A stretch of 64,000 nt of DNA, taken from NCBI RefSeq assembly GCF_001854805.1, contig NZ_MBLO01000234.1, forward strand, positions 62,001-126,000, given 5' to 3'. The notes beneath the pieces were generated by a model. The model was not told the origin of the DNA, searched no databases, and worked only from the letters and a program-made list of their open reading frames with translations. Positions 9,512-17,619 of the stretch are shown one piece after another. Positions within the stretch are counted from its first letter, which is position 1; the number at the start of each line of letters is the position of its first letter. A program made the position numbers and the translations under genes. The stretch comes from Pseudofrankia coriaricola (GTDB lineage: Bacteria > Actinomycetota > Actinomycetes > Frankiales > Frankiaceae).

Positions 9512-10252
9512 GTGCGGGTACTGATTGTGGATGACGACGCGGCGGTTCGGCAGTCCCTGGAGCGGTCGCTCCGGTTCGAGGGATACGAGGTGGCCACGGC
9601 GGCCGACGGGATCGCGGCGCTCGAGCTGATCGCCAGGGAGCGGCCGGACATCGCCATTCTCGACGTGATGATGCCGCGGATGGACGGGCTGGAGGCCTGC
9701 CGGCAGCTGCGCGCCCGCGGCGACGACCTGCCCGTGCTCATGCTCACCGCCCGTGACGGGCTCGCTGACCGGGTCAGCGGTCTGGACGTCGGCGCGGATG
9801 ACTACCTCGTCAAGCCGTTCGCCCTGGAGGAGCTGTTCGCCCGGCTGCGGGCGCTCGCGCGCCGCTCGGCGCTCGCCGCCCGCACCGGCGCCAGGGCCGG
9901 CTCCTCCGCGGCGGTCGGCAGCGGCGTGCTCAGCTACGGCGGCGTGGCGCTCGACCCGAGCAGCCGGCAGGTCGTCCGGGGCGGCCGGGAACTGACGCTC
10001 ACCAAGACCGAGTTCGAGCTGCTGGAGCTCTTCCTCACCCATCCGCGCCAGGTGCTGTCCCGTTCCATGATCATGGAGCGGGTCTGGGGGTACGACTTCG
10101 GCCCGTCGTCGAACTCGCTGGAGGTGTTCGTGAGCTACCTGCGGCGCAAGCTCGAGGCGGCCGGTGAGCCACGGCTGCTGCACACCGTTCGCGGCGTCGG
10201 CTACGTGCTGCGCGAGCAGTCAGCGGCGCCGGCTCGTGAGCACTCACCGTGA
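9512..10252 (+). CDS. OmpR/MprA-type response regulator
   Basis: DNA-binding half of a two-component system. The receiver domain (residues 1-~118) has the acidic pocket VDDD and phospho-acceptor Asp51 in [12 protein letters not shown], the TAR switch and the KPF lysine. A linker ([13 protein letters not shown]) leads to the winged-helix domain ([51 protein letters not shown]). The sequence resembles the mycobacterial envelope-stress regulator MprA. GTG 9512 starts directly in MRVLIVDDD. The stop overlaps the kinase start (GTGA at 10249-10252), so the two are translationally coupled. Confidence 0.93.
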   Translation: MRVLIVDDDAAVRQSLERSLRFEGYEVATAADGIAALELIARERPDIAILDVMMPRMDGLEACRQLRARGDDLPVLMLTARDGLADRVSGLDVGADDYLVKPFALEELFARLRALARRSALAARTGARAGSSAAVGSGVLSYGGVALDPSSRQVVRGGRELTLTKTEFELLELFLTHPRQVLSRSMIMERVWGYDFGPSSNSLEVFVSYLRRKLEAAGEPRLLHTVRGVGYVLREQSAAPAREHSP

Positions 10253-12123
10253 CCAACCCGTTCGACCTTCTCGCCGACAGGCATGTCGACCGCCCGCCGG
10301 ATGGCTCCACGAGCGGTGGCCAGGGCGGCCCCCAGAGTGGCCCCGGCACCGGTGATCCCCGCCGGCGGCGGCGCCGACGGTCATGGTTCTCGCGGCTGGC
10401 GCTGCGCAACCGGATGGCGCTGCTGGTCGGCGCCGCGGTGCTGGCCGGAATCGCGGTCGTCGCCGGTGTCGCGCTCGGCGCGACCAACGTCGTCCTGCGC
10501 AACTCCATCGACGACCAGCTGCGCCAGCAGGTCCAGGTCGCGGGCGACAACACCAAGCTCTGGTACGACACGGGATCCGACCCCAACAGTCCCGCCGACG
10601 ACCGCATCCAGATCTACGCGAACACGCTTGGCCTGCGCCTGCAGGTCTTTAGGCTGGACGGCACGATCCTCACGCCGTACAACCCTCAGGACTACGTCCA
10701 GCTGCCCGTGGACGGTGCCGATATCGCGATCGCACGGACGCAGGGCGACGAGGTCCGGCTGCGGACGGTGAAGGCCGACGGCAAGGAATACCGGGTTGCC
10801 ACCAAAGCGCTGCGGATGACGGCCGACGATTTCATCTACAACCCGTTCCCGCGCGACTACCGGATGGCGCCGCTCGAGCTCGGCCTCCAGCTCGCCCGCC
10901 CGATGTCGGACGTCACCAGCACGTTGGGTGAGCTCGGCCTGGTGATGCTGGTCGTGGGCATCGTCGGTGTGGGCGGGTCGATGGTCGCCGGCCTGCTGGT
11001 GGCGCGCGCAGCCCTGCGGCCGGTCGACGACGCCGCCGCCGCGGCCGAGCATGTGGCCCGCACCCAGGACCTGTCCGCGCTCATCCCGGTGACCGGCACC
11101 GACGAGATCGCCCGGCTCGCCGGAAGCCTGAACAGCATGCTGCGCGCCCTCGCGGCCTCCAAGGCGCGGCAGCGCCAACTGGTCGACGACGCCAGCCACG
11201 AGCTGCGCACCCCGCTGACCAGCCTGCGTACCAACATCGAGCTGCTCATCCGGTCCGAGGCGAACCCGCACCGCGCGCTGCCCGCGGCCGACCGGGCGGA
11301 CCTGCTGCGGGACGTCGACGGCCAGACGCGCGAGCTGACCGGGCTGGTGAGCGAGCTCGTCGAGCTCGCGCGCGACGAGGCACCGGTGGAGGAGGTCGAG
11401 CGGCTCGACCTGGCCGAGGTGGTGGCCGCGGCCGTCGAGCGGGCGCGGCGGCGCGCGACTCCGAAGGGCATCGTGATCAAGGTGACGTCGGCCCCTTCCT
11501 GGGTCGACGGGCGGCCGAACATGCTGGAACGGGCGGTCACCAACCTGCTCGACAACGCGGTCAAGTTCTCCCCGGTGGACTCGGCCGTGCACGTCCAGAC
11601 CGCCGCCGGCGAGGTGGTCGTCAGCGACGAGGGGCCGGGCATCGCGGCGGAGGACCGCCCGCACGTCTTCGAGCGCTTCTACCGGTCGACCGACGCCCGC
11701 AGCCTTCCCGGGTCCGGGCTCGGCCTGGCGATCGTCGCCGACGCGGTGCACACCCACGGCGGCACGGTCACGGCGGGGGAGGCCCCGGACGGCGGCGCGC
11801 GCATGCACGTGCGGCTGCCCCTCGCCTCACCGCCGGAAACGCCGCCCGCGCCCTTCTGGGACGGCTCCCAGGCCCCGCCGAGGGAGTCCTGGGCGCCGCC
11901 CTGGGCGGCACCAGACCCCCCGTCCGGACCGACGCCGGACCCGCCGGCACCGGGGGCGCTGGACCCGCCCGGTCCGGCGGCCTCGCGGACATTCGACGCG
12001 CCGGAGGCGCCGGGCCCTCGCGGCCCTGACATCGAGGCCGTCCGTCGCGCCTATCTCGGTTTCACCACCGCCGATCGCGCCGACCCGCACAGCTCCGGTG
12101 GGGGCGCCGACACCAAGCCTTAG
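10249..12123 (+). CDS. Two-component sensor histidine kinase, MprB-like
   Basis: Membrane sensor partner of the preceding regulator. A cytoplasmic basic N-terminus ([10 protein letters not shown]) is followed by a first membrane helix (about 55-80), an extracytoplasmic sensor of ~140 residues, a second helix ([24 protein letters not shown]), HAMP, the HisKA box with phospho-acceptor His317 in [14 protein letters not shown] and an HATPase domain (N box [11 protein letters not shown]1 DEGPGI, G2 GSGLGLAIV). The last ~90 residues are Pro-rich and disordered. The GTG start overlaps the regulator's stop by four bases. The signal is unknown; cell-envelope stress is the role of the closest known family. 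Confidence 0.93.
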   Translation: MTNPFDLLADRHVDRPPDGSTSGGQGGPQSGPGTGDPRRRRRRRSWFSRLALRNRMALLVGAAVLAGIAVVAGVALGATNVVLRNSIDDQLRQQVQVAGDNTKLWYDTGSDPNSPADDRIQIYANTLGLRLQVFRLDGTILTPYNPQDYVQLPVDGADIAIARTQGDEVRLRTVKADGKEYRVATKALRMTADDFIYNPFPRDYRMAPLELGLQLARPMSDVTSTLGELGLVMLVVGIVGVGGSMVAGLLVARAALRPVDDAAAAAEHVARTQDLSALIPVTGTDEIARLAGSLNSMLRALAASKARQRQLVDDASHELRTPLTSLRTNIELLIRSEANPHRALPAADRADLLRDVDGQTRELTGLVSELVELARDEAPVEEVERLDLAEVVAAAVERARRRATPKGIVIKVTSAPSWVDGRPNMLERAVTNLLDNAVKFSPVDSAVHVQTAAGEVVVSDEGPGIAAEDRPHVFERFYRSTDARSLPGSGLGLAIVADAVHTHGGTVTAGEAPDGGARMHVRLPLASPPETPPAPFWDGSQAPPRESWAPPWAAPDPPSGPTPDPPAPGALDPPGPAASRTFDAPEAPGPRGPDIEAVRRAYLGFTTADRADPHSSGGGADTKP

Positions 12124-12233
12124 ACGTCGCATTGTTCCGACTGTCCAACGCGGGGAGCAGGATCCCTGCCCGAGGCGGTGCCCGGCGGCGGGCCTGGAGC
12201 GTCCGGCCACGGGACCGCCCTAGGCTGCTCGTC

Positions 12234-14663
12234 ATGGATCTCGCCGACCCCGCGCTCGCCGCGCTCGCCGCGGCCTACGGCGTCGCGACCGGCTACCAGG
12301 ACGCCCACGACCGGCCGGTCGCCGTCTCGGCCACGGCGGTGCGGCGCGTGCTGGAGCTGATGGGCGTCGACACCGCCGACGCGGCCGCGGCGCTTGACCA
12401 GGCTCGGACCGCCCCGTGGCGGCGGCTGTCGCCGGCCAGCGTGGTCGTGAAGGCATCCGCGCCGCGTCCCGTCGTCCTGCGTCTGCCGGCGCGGCTCGTG
12501 GCCTCCGTGCGGGGCGGGCCGGAAGCCGACGCCGGTGTGGACTGCGAGCTCGAGCTGGGCGACGGTGGCGGACGGGTCGCGGTGGCGCTCGGAGCGGTGG
12601 GGGAGCGCCGGGAGATCGACGGCGAGGAGCTGGCCGCGGTGCTGGCGCCGCTGCCCCCGGGGCTGCCGCTGGGCGACCACACCCTGCGGGTGCGTGCGGG
12701 CGGGCGCGAGAGCGTGACCCAGGTCGTCGCCGTGCCGGACCGGGTGCCCGAGCCCACCGACAGCCGCCCTGGCACGCGACCACGCCGACCCGACGCGGGC
12801 GTCCCCGGTATCCCTGGGGACCTTCCCAGCGCAGCCTTGGGCGCCGCCGGGCAGGCGTCGGCCTCGCGGGACCACGACCACCGGCGGGGCGACAGGATGT
12901 GGGGCTGGATGGCGCAGCTCTACGCGCTGCGCTCGGCCGGCTCGTGGGGGATCGGCGACTACGCCGACCTCGCCCAGCTCGCCGCCTGGTCGGGCTCGGC
13001 GGCCGGCGGTCGCGCGGACGTCCTGCTCGTCAACCCGCTGCACGCGGCCGCGCCCACGCTGCCCGTCCAGCCGTCGCCCTACTACCCGACGAGCCGGCGC
13101 TTCCTTTCGCCGCTCTACCTGCGCCCGGAACACATCCCCGAGTACGCCGCGGCCGACGAGGCGACCCGCGCCGCCGTCGACGGCTATGCCGCCGCGGCGC
13201 GCAAGTCCCAGCAGGGCGGCGGCACCGAGTCCCTCCCGGCGGGGCGGGCGCGGGCGACCGGCGTCGTCGCGGCTGGTCCGGCGGTGGCCGGCGACGACGA
13301 GTTCGGCCAGCTGATCGACCGGGACGCCGCGTGGGAGGCCAAGCAGGCGGCGCTGGAGCTGCTGTTCGCCGTCCCGGCGCCGGCGGCCGGCGCCGGCGCC
13401 GAGGGCGACGACGAGCTGTCGGGGTTCGCGACGTGGTGCGCACTCGCCGAGCGGCACGGCCCCGACTGGCGGCGATGGCCAGCCGGCCTGCGCGACCGGG
13501 ACCCCGCCGCCGTCGCCGAGGCCCGGCGCGAGCTCGCGGACCGGGTCGCCTTCCACCGCTGGCTGCAGGACCGCTGCGAGGAGCAGGTGGCCGCGGCCCA
13601 GGCCGCCGCGCTCGCGGCCGGGATGCGGGTCGGCGTCGTCCACGACCTGGCCGTCGGCGTGGACCCCGCCGGCGCCGACACCTGGGCCGGCCGGGACGCC
13701 TACGCGGCGGGCGCGAGCATCGGCGCTCCGCCCGACACCTTCAACCAGCAGGGCCAGGACTGGGGGCTGCCGCCGTGGCGGCCCGACCGGCTCGCCGCGT
13801 CCGGCTACGCGCCGCTGCGCAGTATGGTCGCCGCGGTCCTCGCCCGCGGCGGCGGGCTGCGCGTCGACCACATCCTGGGGCTCTTCCGGCTGTGGTGGAT
13901 CCCGGTCGGCGCGGGCGCCGCGAACGGCACGTTCGTCCGCTACGACGCCGAGGCGATGCTCGGTGTGATCGCGCTGGAGGCGGCGCGAGCCGGCGCGGTG
14001 ATCGTCGGCGAGGACCTGGGCACTGTCGAGTCGACGGTCGCGACCACGCTGGCCGGCGCCGGCGTGCTCGGCTCGTCGGTGCTGTGGTTCGAGAACGACG
14101 CCGACGGCGTCCCGCTCCCGCCGAGCGCCTGGCGGGAGCGCACGATGGCCAGCGTCACCACGCACGACCTGCCGACCGCCGCCGGCTTCCTGCTGGGCGA
14201 GCATGTCCGCGCCCGCGCCGACCGCGGCCTGCTCGGCCGCCCGGTGGCGGACGAGACGGCCGACTGGCGCGTCGCCCGCGACCGCCTGCTGGCCCACCTG
14301 CGCTTCCACGGCCTGCTCACCGAGGACGGGGCCACCGCCGCCCAGGGCACGGCACCGGCGGGGACCGCGGACGGCGACGAGCTGGACCCGGCTCTGGTCC
14401 GGGACGCCGCGCTCGGGATGCACCGCCTCCTGGTCGCCACACCGGCACGCATCATTCTCGCCGCGCCCGGTGACGCCGTTGGTGACCGCCACCAGCCCAA
14501 CCTGCCCGGCACGGTCGACAGCTACCCGAACTGGCGCCTTCCGGTCCGTGACGACCGCGGTGTCGCCGTCACCATCGAGGACCTGATGACCGACACCCGG
14601 GTCGCCCGTCTTGTCGACATCCTGTCCGAGGTGTCCACGGCCCGCCCGCCGGCTACCACCTGA
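12234..14663 (+). CDS. malQ: 4-alpha-glucanotransferase (amylomaltase), GH77
   Basis: Cytoplasmic disproportionating enzyme that transfers alpha-1,4-glucan segments between maltodextrins. Product of 809 residues, the long actinobacterial form. The GH77 motifs are clear: WGWMAQLYALRS entry, LLVNPLHA, SPYYPTSRRFLSPLY, the nucleophile Asp in LRVDHILGLFRLWWIP, the acid/base Glu in VIVGEDLGTV and the third acid in SVTTHDLPT. ATG 12234 was chosen because the first helix (MDLADPALAALAAAYGV) is typical of the family; no strong ribosome binding site is visible. The gene probably cooperates with the GH13 enzyme at the left of the window in glycogen or maltodextrin breakdown. Confidence 0.93.
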   Translation: MDLADPALAALAAAYGVATGYQDAHDRPVAVSATAVRRVLELMGVDTADAAAALDQARTAPWRRLSPASVVVKASAPRPVVLRLPARLVASVRGGPEADAGVDCELELGDGGGRVAVALGAVGERREIDGEELAAVLAPLPPGLPLGDHTLRVRAGGRESVTQVVAVPDRVPEPTDSRPGTRPRRPDAGVPGIPGDLPSAALGAAGQASASRDHDHRRGDRMWGWMAQLYALRSAGSWGIGDYADLAQLAAWSGSAAGGRADVLLVNPLHAAAPTLPVQPSPYYPTSRRFLSPLYLRPEHIPEYAAADEATRAAVDGYAAAARKSQQGGGTESLPAGRARATGVVAAGPAVAGDDEFGQLIDRDAAWEAKQAALELLFAVPAPAAGAGAEGDDELSGFATWCALAERHGPDWRRWPAGLRDRDPAAVAEARRELADRVAFHRWLQDRCEEQVAAAQAAALAAGMRVGVVHDLAVGVDPAGADTWAGRDAYAAGASIGAPPDTFNQQGQDWGLPPWRPDRLAASGYAPLRSMVAAVLARGGGLRVDHILGLFRLWWIPVGAGAANGTFVRYDAEAMLGVIALEAARAGAVIVGEDLGTVESTVATTLAGAGVLGSSVLWFENDADGVPLPPSAWRERTMASVTTHDLPTAAGFLLGEHVRARADRGLLGRPVADETADWRVARDRLLAHLRFHGLLTEDGATAAQGTAPAGTADGDELDPALVRDAALGMHRLLVATPARIILAAPGDAVGDRHQPNLPGTVDSYPNWRLPVRDDRGVAVTIEDLMTDTRVARLVDILSEVSTARPPATT

Positions 14664-14850
14664 TCGCCGGTGTCCTCTCCCGCCGGCCCAGGTCCGCCGG
14701 CAGGGGCACGCTCAAGGGTCTACGTCCGGTGGACGGAATCTGCTGGATGCCTCCGCCCGCGCGAGGCTTCGCCAACTGTCGCGTGGGCTTCGGCCACCGG
14801 CGGACCATGCGGCTCTCGCGGGGGACTGGTTGCCGGTAGTCTTCGGAACC

Positions 14851-15231
14851 GTGACTCGCCGTCCTGTCCGCCGCGGGGCGCGTCGTGCGCTGACGCTGGC
14901 CGCGTTGACCACCCTGACCTTGCCGCTCTTCTCCGCGGCGGCTTTCGCGGACGGGGGGAGGATCGGCACGCACTACAGCCCGGATCCGCTCTCTCCGCTG
15001 GAGTCCTGGCTGATCTACGGCGGCACTATCGTCGCCGGCTTCCTGGTCGCCCTGATCCTCACCGCGCTGTCCGGCGGCAAGAGCTCGGATCGTTACCGCC
15101 CCGGGCAGCCCTGGGAGCACCAGGAGGTCTGGCTCGGCGGTGAGGGGGCCGCCGAGGGCGCCGAGCCGACGGCGCAGGAGACCGCGGGAACGGCGGCGCC
15201 GGGCTCCGGCGGAGCCAGTGGCAGCTGGTGA
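14851..15231 (+). CDS. Small secreted/membrane protein of unknown function
   Basis: A 126-residue protein. The N-terminus TRRPVRRGARRALTLAALTT...LFSAAAFADGG looks like a signal peptide with a basic n-region, a hydrophobic core and an Ala-x-Ala cut site. A single membrane helix follows (LIYGGTIVAGFLVALILTALSGG), then a short Gly/Ala-rich tail. GTG 14851 was chosen to begin the signal peptide; the longer frame upstream reads as non-coding. The stop lies 14 bp inside the next gene, so the two are likely co-translated. I do not recognise a characterised family. Confidence 0.65.
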   Translation: MTRRPVRRGARRALTLAALTTLTLPLFSAAAFADGGRIGTHYSPDPLSPLESWLIYGGTIVAGFLVALILTALSGGKSSDRYRPGQPWEHQEVWLGGEGAAEGAEPTAQETAGTAAPGSGGASGSW

Positions 15232-15616
15232 GGCGTTCCGCCAGGACCAGATCGACCGGCTGAACAACGCCCGGCTGCTCGCCGAGCGGCAGACCGGTAT
15301 CGGTTTTCACGTCCGGGTCGGCGCGGTCTCGGGTGACCCGAAGACCGCCGCCGAGCGGCTCCTCGGCGAGATCGTCGGCGGTCAGTCCGCCGCCGCCGTT
15401 CTCGTTCTCGTCTCGCCAGGGCAGCGGTTCGTCCGGATCGCCACCACCCCGGCTGCCCGCCGCCGGATCCCCGACGCGGCCGCCTCGCTCGCCACGTTGT
15501 CGATGACATCCAGCTTCGCTGTCGGCGATCTGGTCGGTGGCCTCGTCTCCGGGCTTCGCCAGCTCGCGGACGTGGCCGGACCGCCACCCGAGTCGGTTCC
15601 GGTCGGCGCGGCGTAG
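15218..15616 (+). CDS. DUF5130/TPM-like domain protein
   Basis: A 132-residue protein: FRQDQIDRLNNARLLAERQTGIGFHVRVG, AAVLVLVSPGQRFVRIATTPAARRRIPD, then SFAVGDLVGGLVSGLRQLAD. This matches the general plan of the TPM-like fold (alternating strands, a final amphipathic helix) that actinobacterial annotation usually labels DUF5130; the match is from memory. GTG 15218 has GGAG 3 nt upstream and overlaps the end of the preceding membrane-protein gene by 14 bp. Having an anchored partner directly upstream suggests a role at the membrane. No enzymatic residues can be named. Confidence 0.68.
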   Translation: MAAGEAFRQDQIDRLNNARLLAERQTGIGFHVRVGAVSGDPKTAAERLLGEIVGGQSAAAVLVLVSPGQRFVRIATTPAARRRIPDAAASLATLSMTSSFAVGDLVGGLVSGLRQLADVAGPPPESVPVGAA

Positions 15617-15839
15617 CCCGGGCAGGTACCTGCCCGGGCTACGCGCGTGGAGCAGTCTCCGGCCAGGCCGACGCGAGCTGTCGCCACGTCGACCCGCCAC
15701 TGTCCACGAGGCCGTGCCCGCCGGGCCAAGACGGCCGGGCCGCCTTCGTCGGCGCCGCGGCCTAGCCGAGACAGAGACGCATCCGTCTTTGGGCTCGGCC
15801 ATGGCTCGATCGCCAGTCGCGATCCAGCGCCCAGAACCC

Positions 15840-15872
15840 TTGCCGCCCTACTGAGTTCGATATATGAACTCA
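15840..15872 (+). promoter_or_regulatory. Promoter with overlapping palindromic operator for the MFS pump
   Basis: A perfect inverted repeat TGAGTTC-N7-GAACTCA occupies 15852-15872 and its spacer is the AT-rich GATATAT. TTGCCG at 15840-15845 and TATGAA at 15863-15868 could be -35 and -10 boxes 17 bp apart, placing the operator over the -10 box. It lies about 45 bp upstream of the MFS start, so a TetR/MarR-type repressor is likely; none is encoded next to it. Confidence 0.55.
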
Positions 15873-15916
15873 CAGATTGCCCGAGGCGCGGGCGGCGGCA
15901 ACGGAGGTCTGTGACG

Positions 15917-17455
15917 GTGGATGACGCGTTGCGAACGGCGCCCTCGACGGACGAGGCGGGAGGCTCGGCGGTCCCCACGGGACGTTCCACGACCGCCGCG
16001 CCGAGGGAGGTCGCCACCGGCGGCGCGCCCTGGACCGGGCCGGCTGCTGCGCCGACGGGTCAGCCCGGCGCGGCCGGCGCCGGGGCGGGCTGGCGGGCGC
16101 GGGCTGTGTTGTGGGTGGTGTGCGCGGCGGTGTTCATGGCCAACCTGGACCTGTTCATCGTCAACATCGCCTTCCCGGACATCCAGCGGGACCTGGGCGG
16201 CGGGCTGTCGACGCTGTCCTGGGTGCTCAACGGCTACGCGATCGTCTTCGCGGCGCTGCTCGTGCCCGCCGGGCGGCTGGCCGACCGCCACGGGCACCGG
16301 GGCGGGTTCCTGCTCGGCACCGTGCTGTTCACCGCGGCGAGCGCGCTGTGCGCCGCGAGCCCTGGTGTCGGGTCGCTGGTCGTCGGCCGGGTCGTGCAGG
16401 CGGCCGGCGCGGCGGTGCTGCTGCCGACGAGCCTCGCGCTGCTGCTCGCGGTGACTCCGGCCGAGGGCCGCGCGGCCGCGGTGCGCGGCTGGGCGGCGGT
16501 CGGCGGTCTCGCCGCCGCGCTGGGCCCGGTCGTGGGCGGCCTGCTCGTCGAGCTGGACTGGCGGTGGGTGTTCCTGGTGAACCTGCCGGTCGGCGTCGCG
16601 ACCCTCGTGCTCGGTGCCCGAGTGCTGCCGCGGCGGCGGGAGGAGAACCCCGGGCCGCTGCCGGATGCCGCCGGCGTGCTCGCGTTGACGGCCGGCATCG
16701 GCCTGCTCGCGCTTGGCCTGGTGAAGTCCTCCGACTGGGGCTGGGGGTCGGCCGAGGTCGTCGGGAGCCTGGTGGGCGCCTCCGTGCTGCTGGCCGGGTT
16801 CGTCGCGAGGTCGATGCGCCACCCCTCGCCCGTGGTCGAGTTCTCCCTGCTGCGCACGCCGGGGTTCTCGCCCGCGGCGGTCGCGCTGTTCCTGTTCTGC
16901 ATCGCCTTCGCCGCGATGCTGCTCTCGCTGGTCACTTACATGGCCGGCGCCTGGAACTGGTCGGCCTTGAGGATCGGTCTCGCGGTCACTCCGGGGCCGG
17001 CGATGGTGCCGCCGGTGGCGCTGCTGCTGGCGGGCCCGCTGATCGCCCGGTTCGGCCTCTGGCGGACCGCGGGCACCGGCGCCCTGATCTACGCCGTCGG
17101 GGCGGCGTGGTGGGCGCTGCGGGTCGGGCAGCACGCGGACTACGCCGCGGACGTGCTGCCCGGCATGCTGCTCACCGGCATCGGCGTGGGGCTTGTGATG
17201 CCGACGCTGACCGCCGGGGCGACCGCCGTGCTGCCCCCTGACCGGCTTGCCACCGGCAGCGCGGTGGTGAGCATGGCCCGCCAGGTCGCGAGCGTCCTCG
17301 GTGTGGCCATCCTCGTCGCGATCGTCGGTTCTCCGGCGCCTCAGCGATTCGTGCACGCGTTCCACGAGGGCTGGTGGTTCGTCGCGGCCACCAGCCTCGC
17401 GGCCTCGGTGACCGCCTTCGTGGGCCTGCGGCCGCGCCGGGCGGCCCTGGCCTAG
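15917..17455 (+). CDS. MFS multidrug exporter, DHA2 (EmrB/QacA) family
   Basis: A 14-helix proton antiporter of the inner membrane. After ~55 disordered residues the first helix reads VCAAVFMANLDLFIVNIAFPDIQRDLG, carrying the DHA2 motif D1 (LDLFIVNIAFP). Motif A is GRLADRHGHRGG, motif C is GLAAALGPVVGGLL and the helix-6 signature is WRWVFLVNLPVG. GTG 15917 was chosen because GGAGGT at 15903-15908 stands 8 nt away; GTG 15911 is too close. The palindrome in its promoter suggests it is induced by a ligand of a TetR/MarR repressor. The substrate is unknown. It is a second DHA2 pump besides the one at the left edge. Confidence 0.9.
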   Translation: MDDALRTAPSTDEAGGSAVPTGRSTTAAPREVATGGAPWTGPAAAPTGQPGAAGAGAGWRARAVLWVVCAAVFMANLDLFIVNIAFPDIQRDLGGGLSTLSWVLNGYAIVFAALLVPAGRLADRHGHRGGFLLGTVLFTAASALCAASPGVGSLVVGRVVQAAGAAVLLPTSLALLLAVTPAEGRAAAVRGWAAVGGLAAALGPVVGGLLVELDWRWVFLVNLPVGVATLVLGARVLPRRREENPGPLPDAAGVLALTAGIGLLALGLVKSSDWGWGSAEVVGSLVGASVLLAGFVARSMRHPSPVVEFSLLRTPGFSPAAVALFLFCIAFAAMLLSLVTYMAGAWNWSALRIGLAVTPGPAMVPPVALLLAGPLIARFGLWRTAGTGALIYAVGAAWWALRVGQHADYAADVLPGMLLTGIGVGLVMPTLTAGATAVLPPDRLATGSAVVSMARQVASVLGVAILVAIVGSPAPQRFVHAFHEGWWFVAATSLAASVTAFVGLRPRRAALA

Positions 17456-17511
17456 GCGGCGGCGGCTCGGGCCCTACCGCGTGGTCGCGCGGCCCGCGGC
17501 GCGCCGCCGCC

Positions 17512-17546
17512 GGGCCAGCCGTGGCGGGATCCGCCACGGCTGGCCC
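17512..17546. terminator. Bidirectional hairpin terminator
   Basis: A perfect 16-bp stem (GGGCCAGCCGTGGCGG / complement) with a 3-base loop lies between the converging MFS and pepN genes. There is no T tract, which is usual for GC-rich actinobacteria. Confidence 0.7.
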
Positions 17547-17619
17547 AGCGCCGCGAGCCCGCCGGGAAGCCGGCGATCCGGGAGGCCCGGCCTCGGCGCC
17601 GCCTCCCCGCCAGCGGCCC

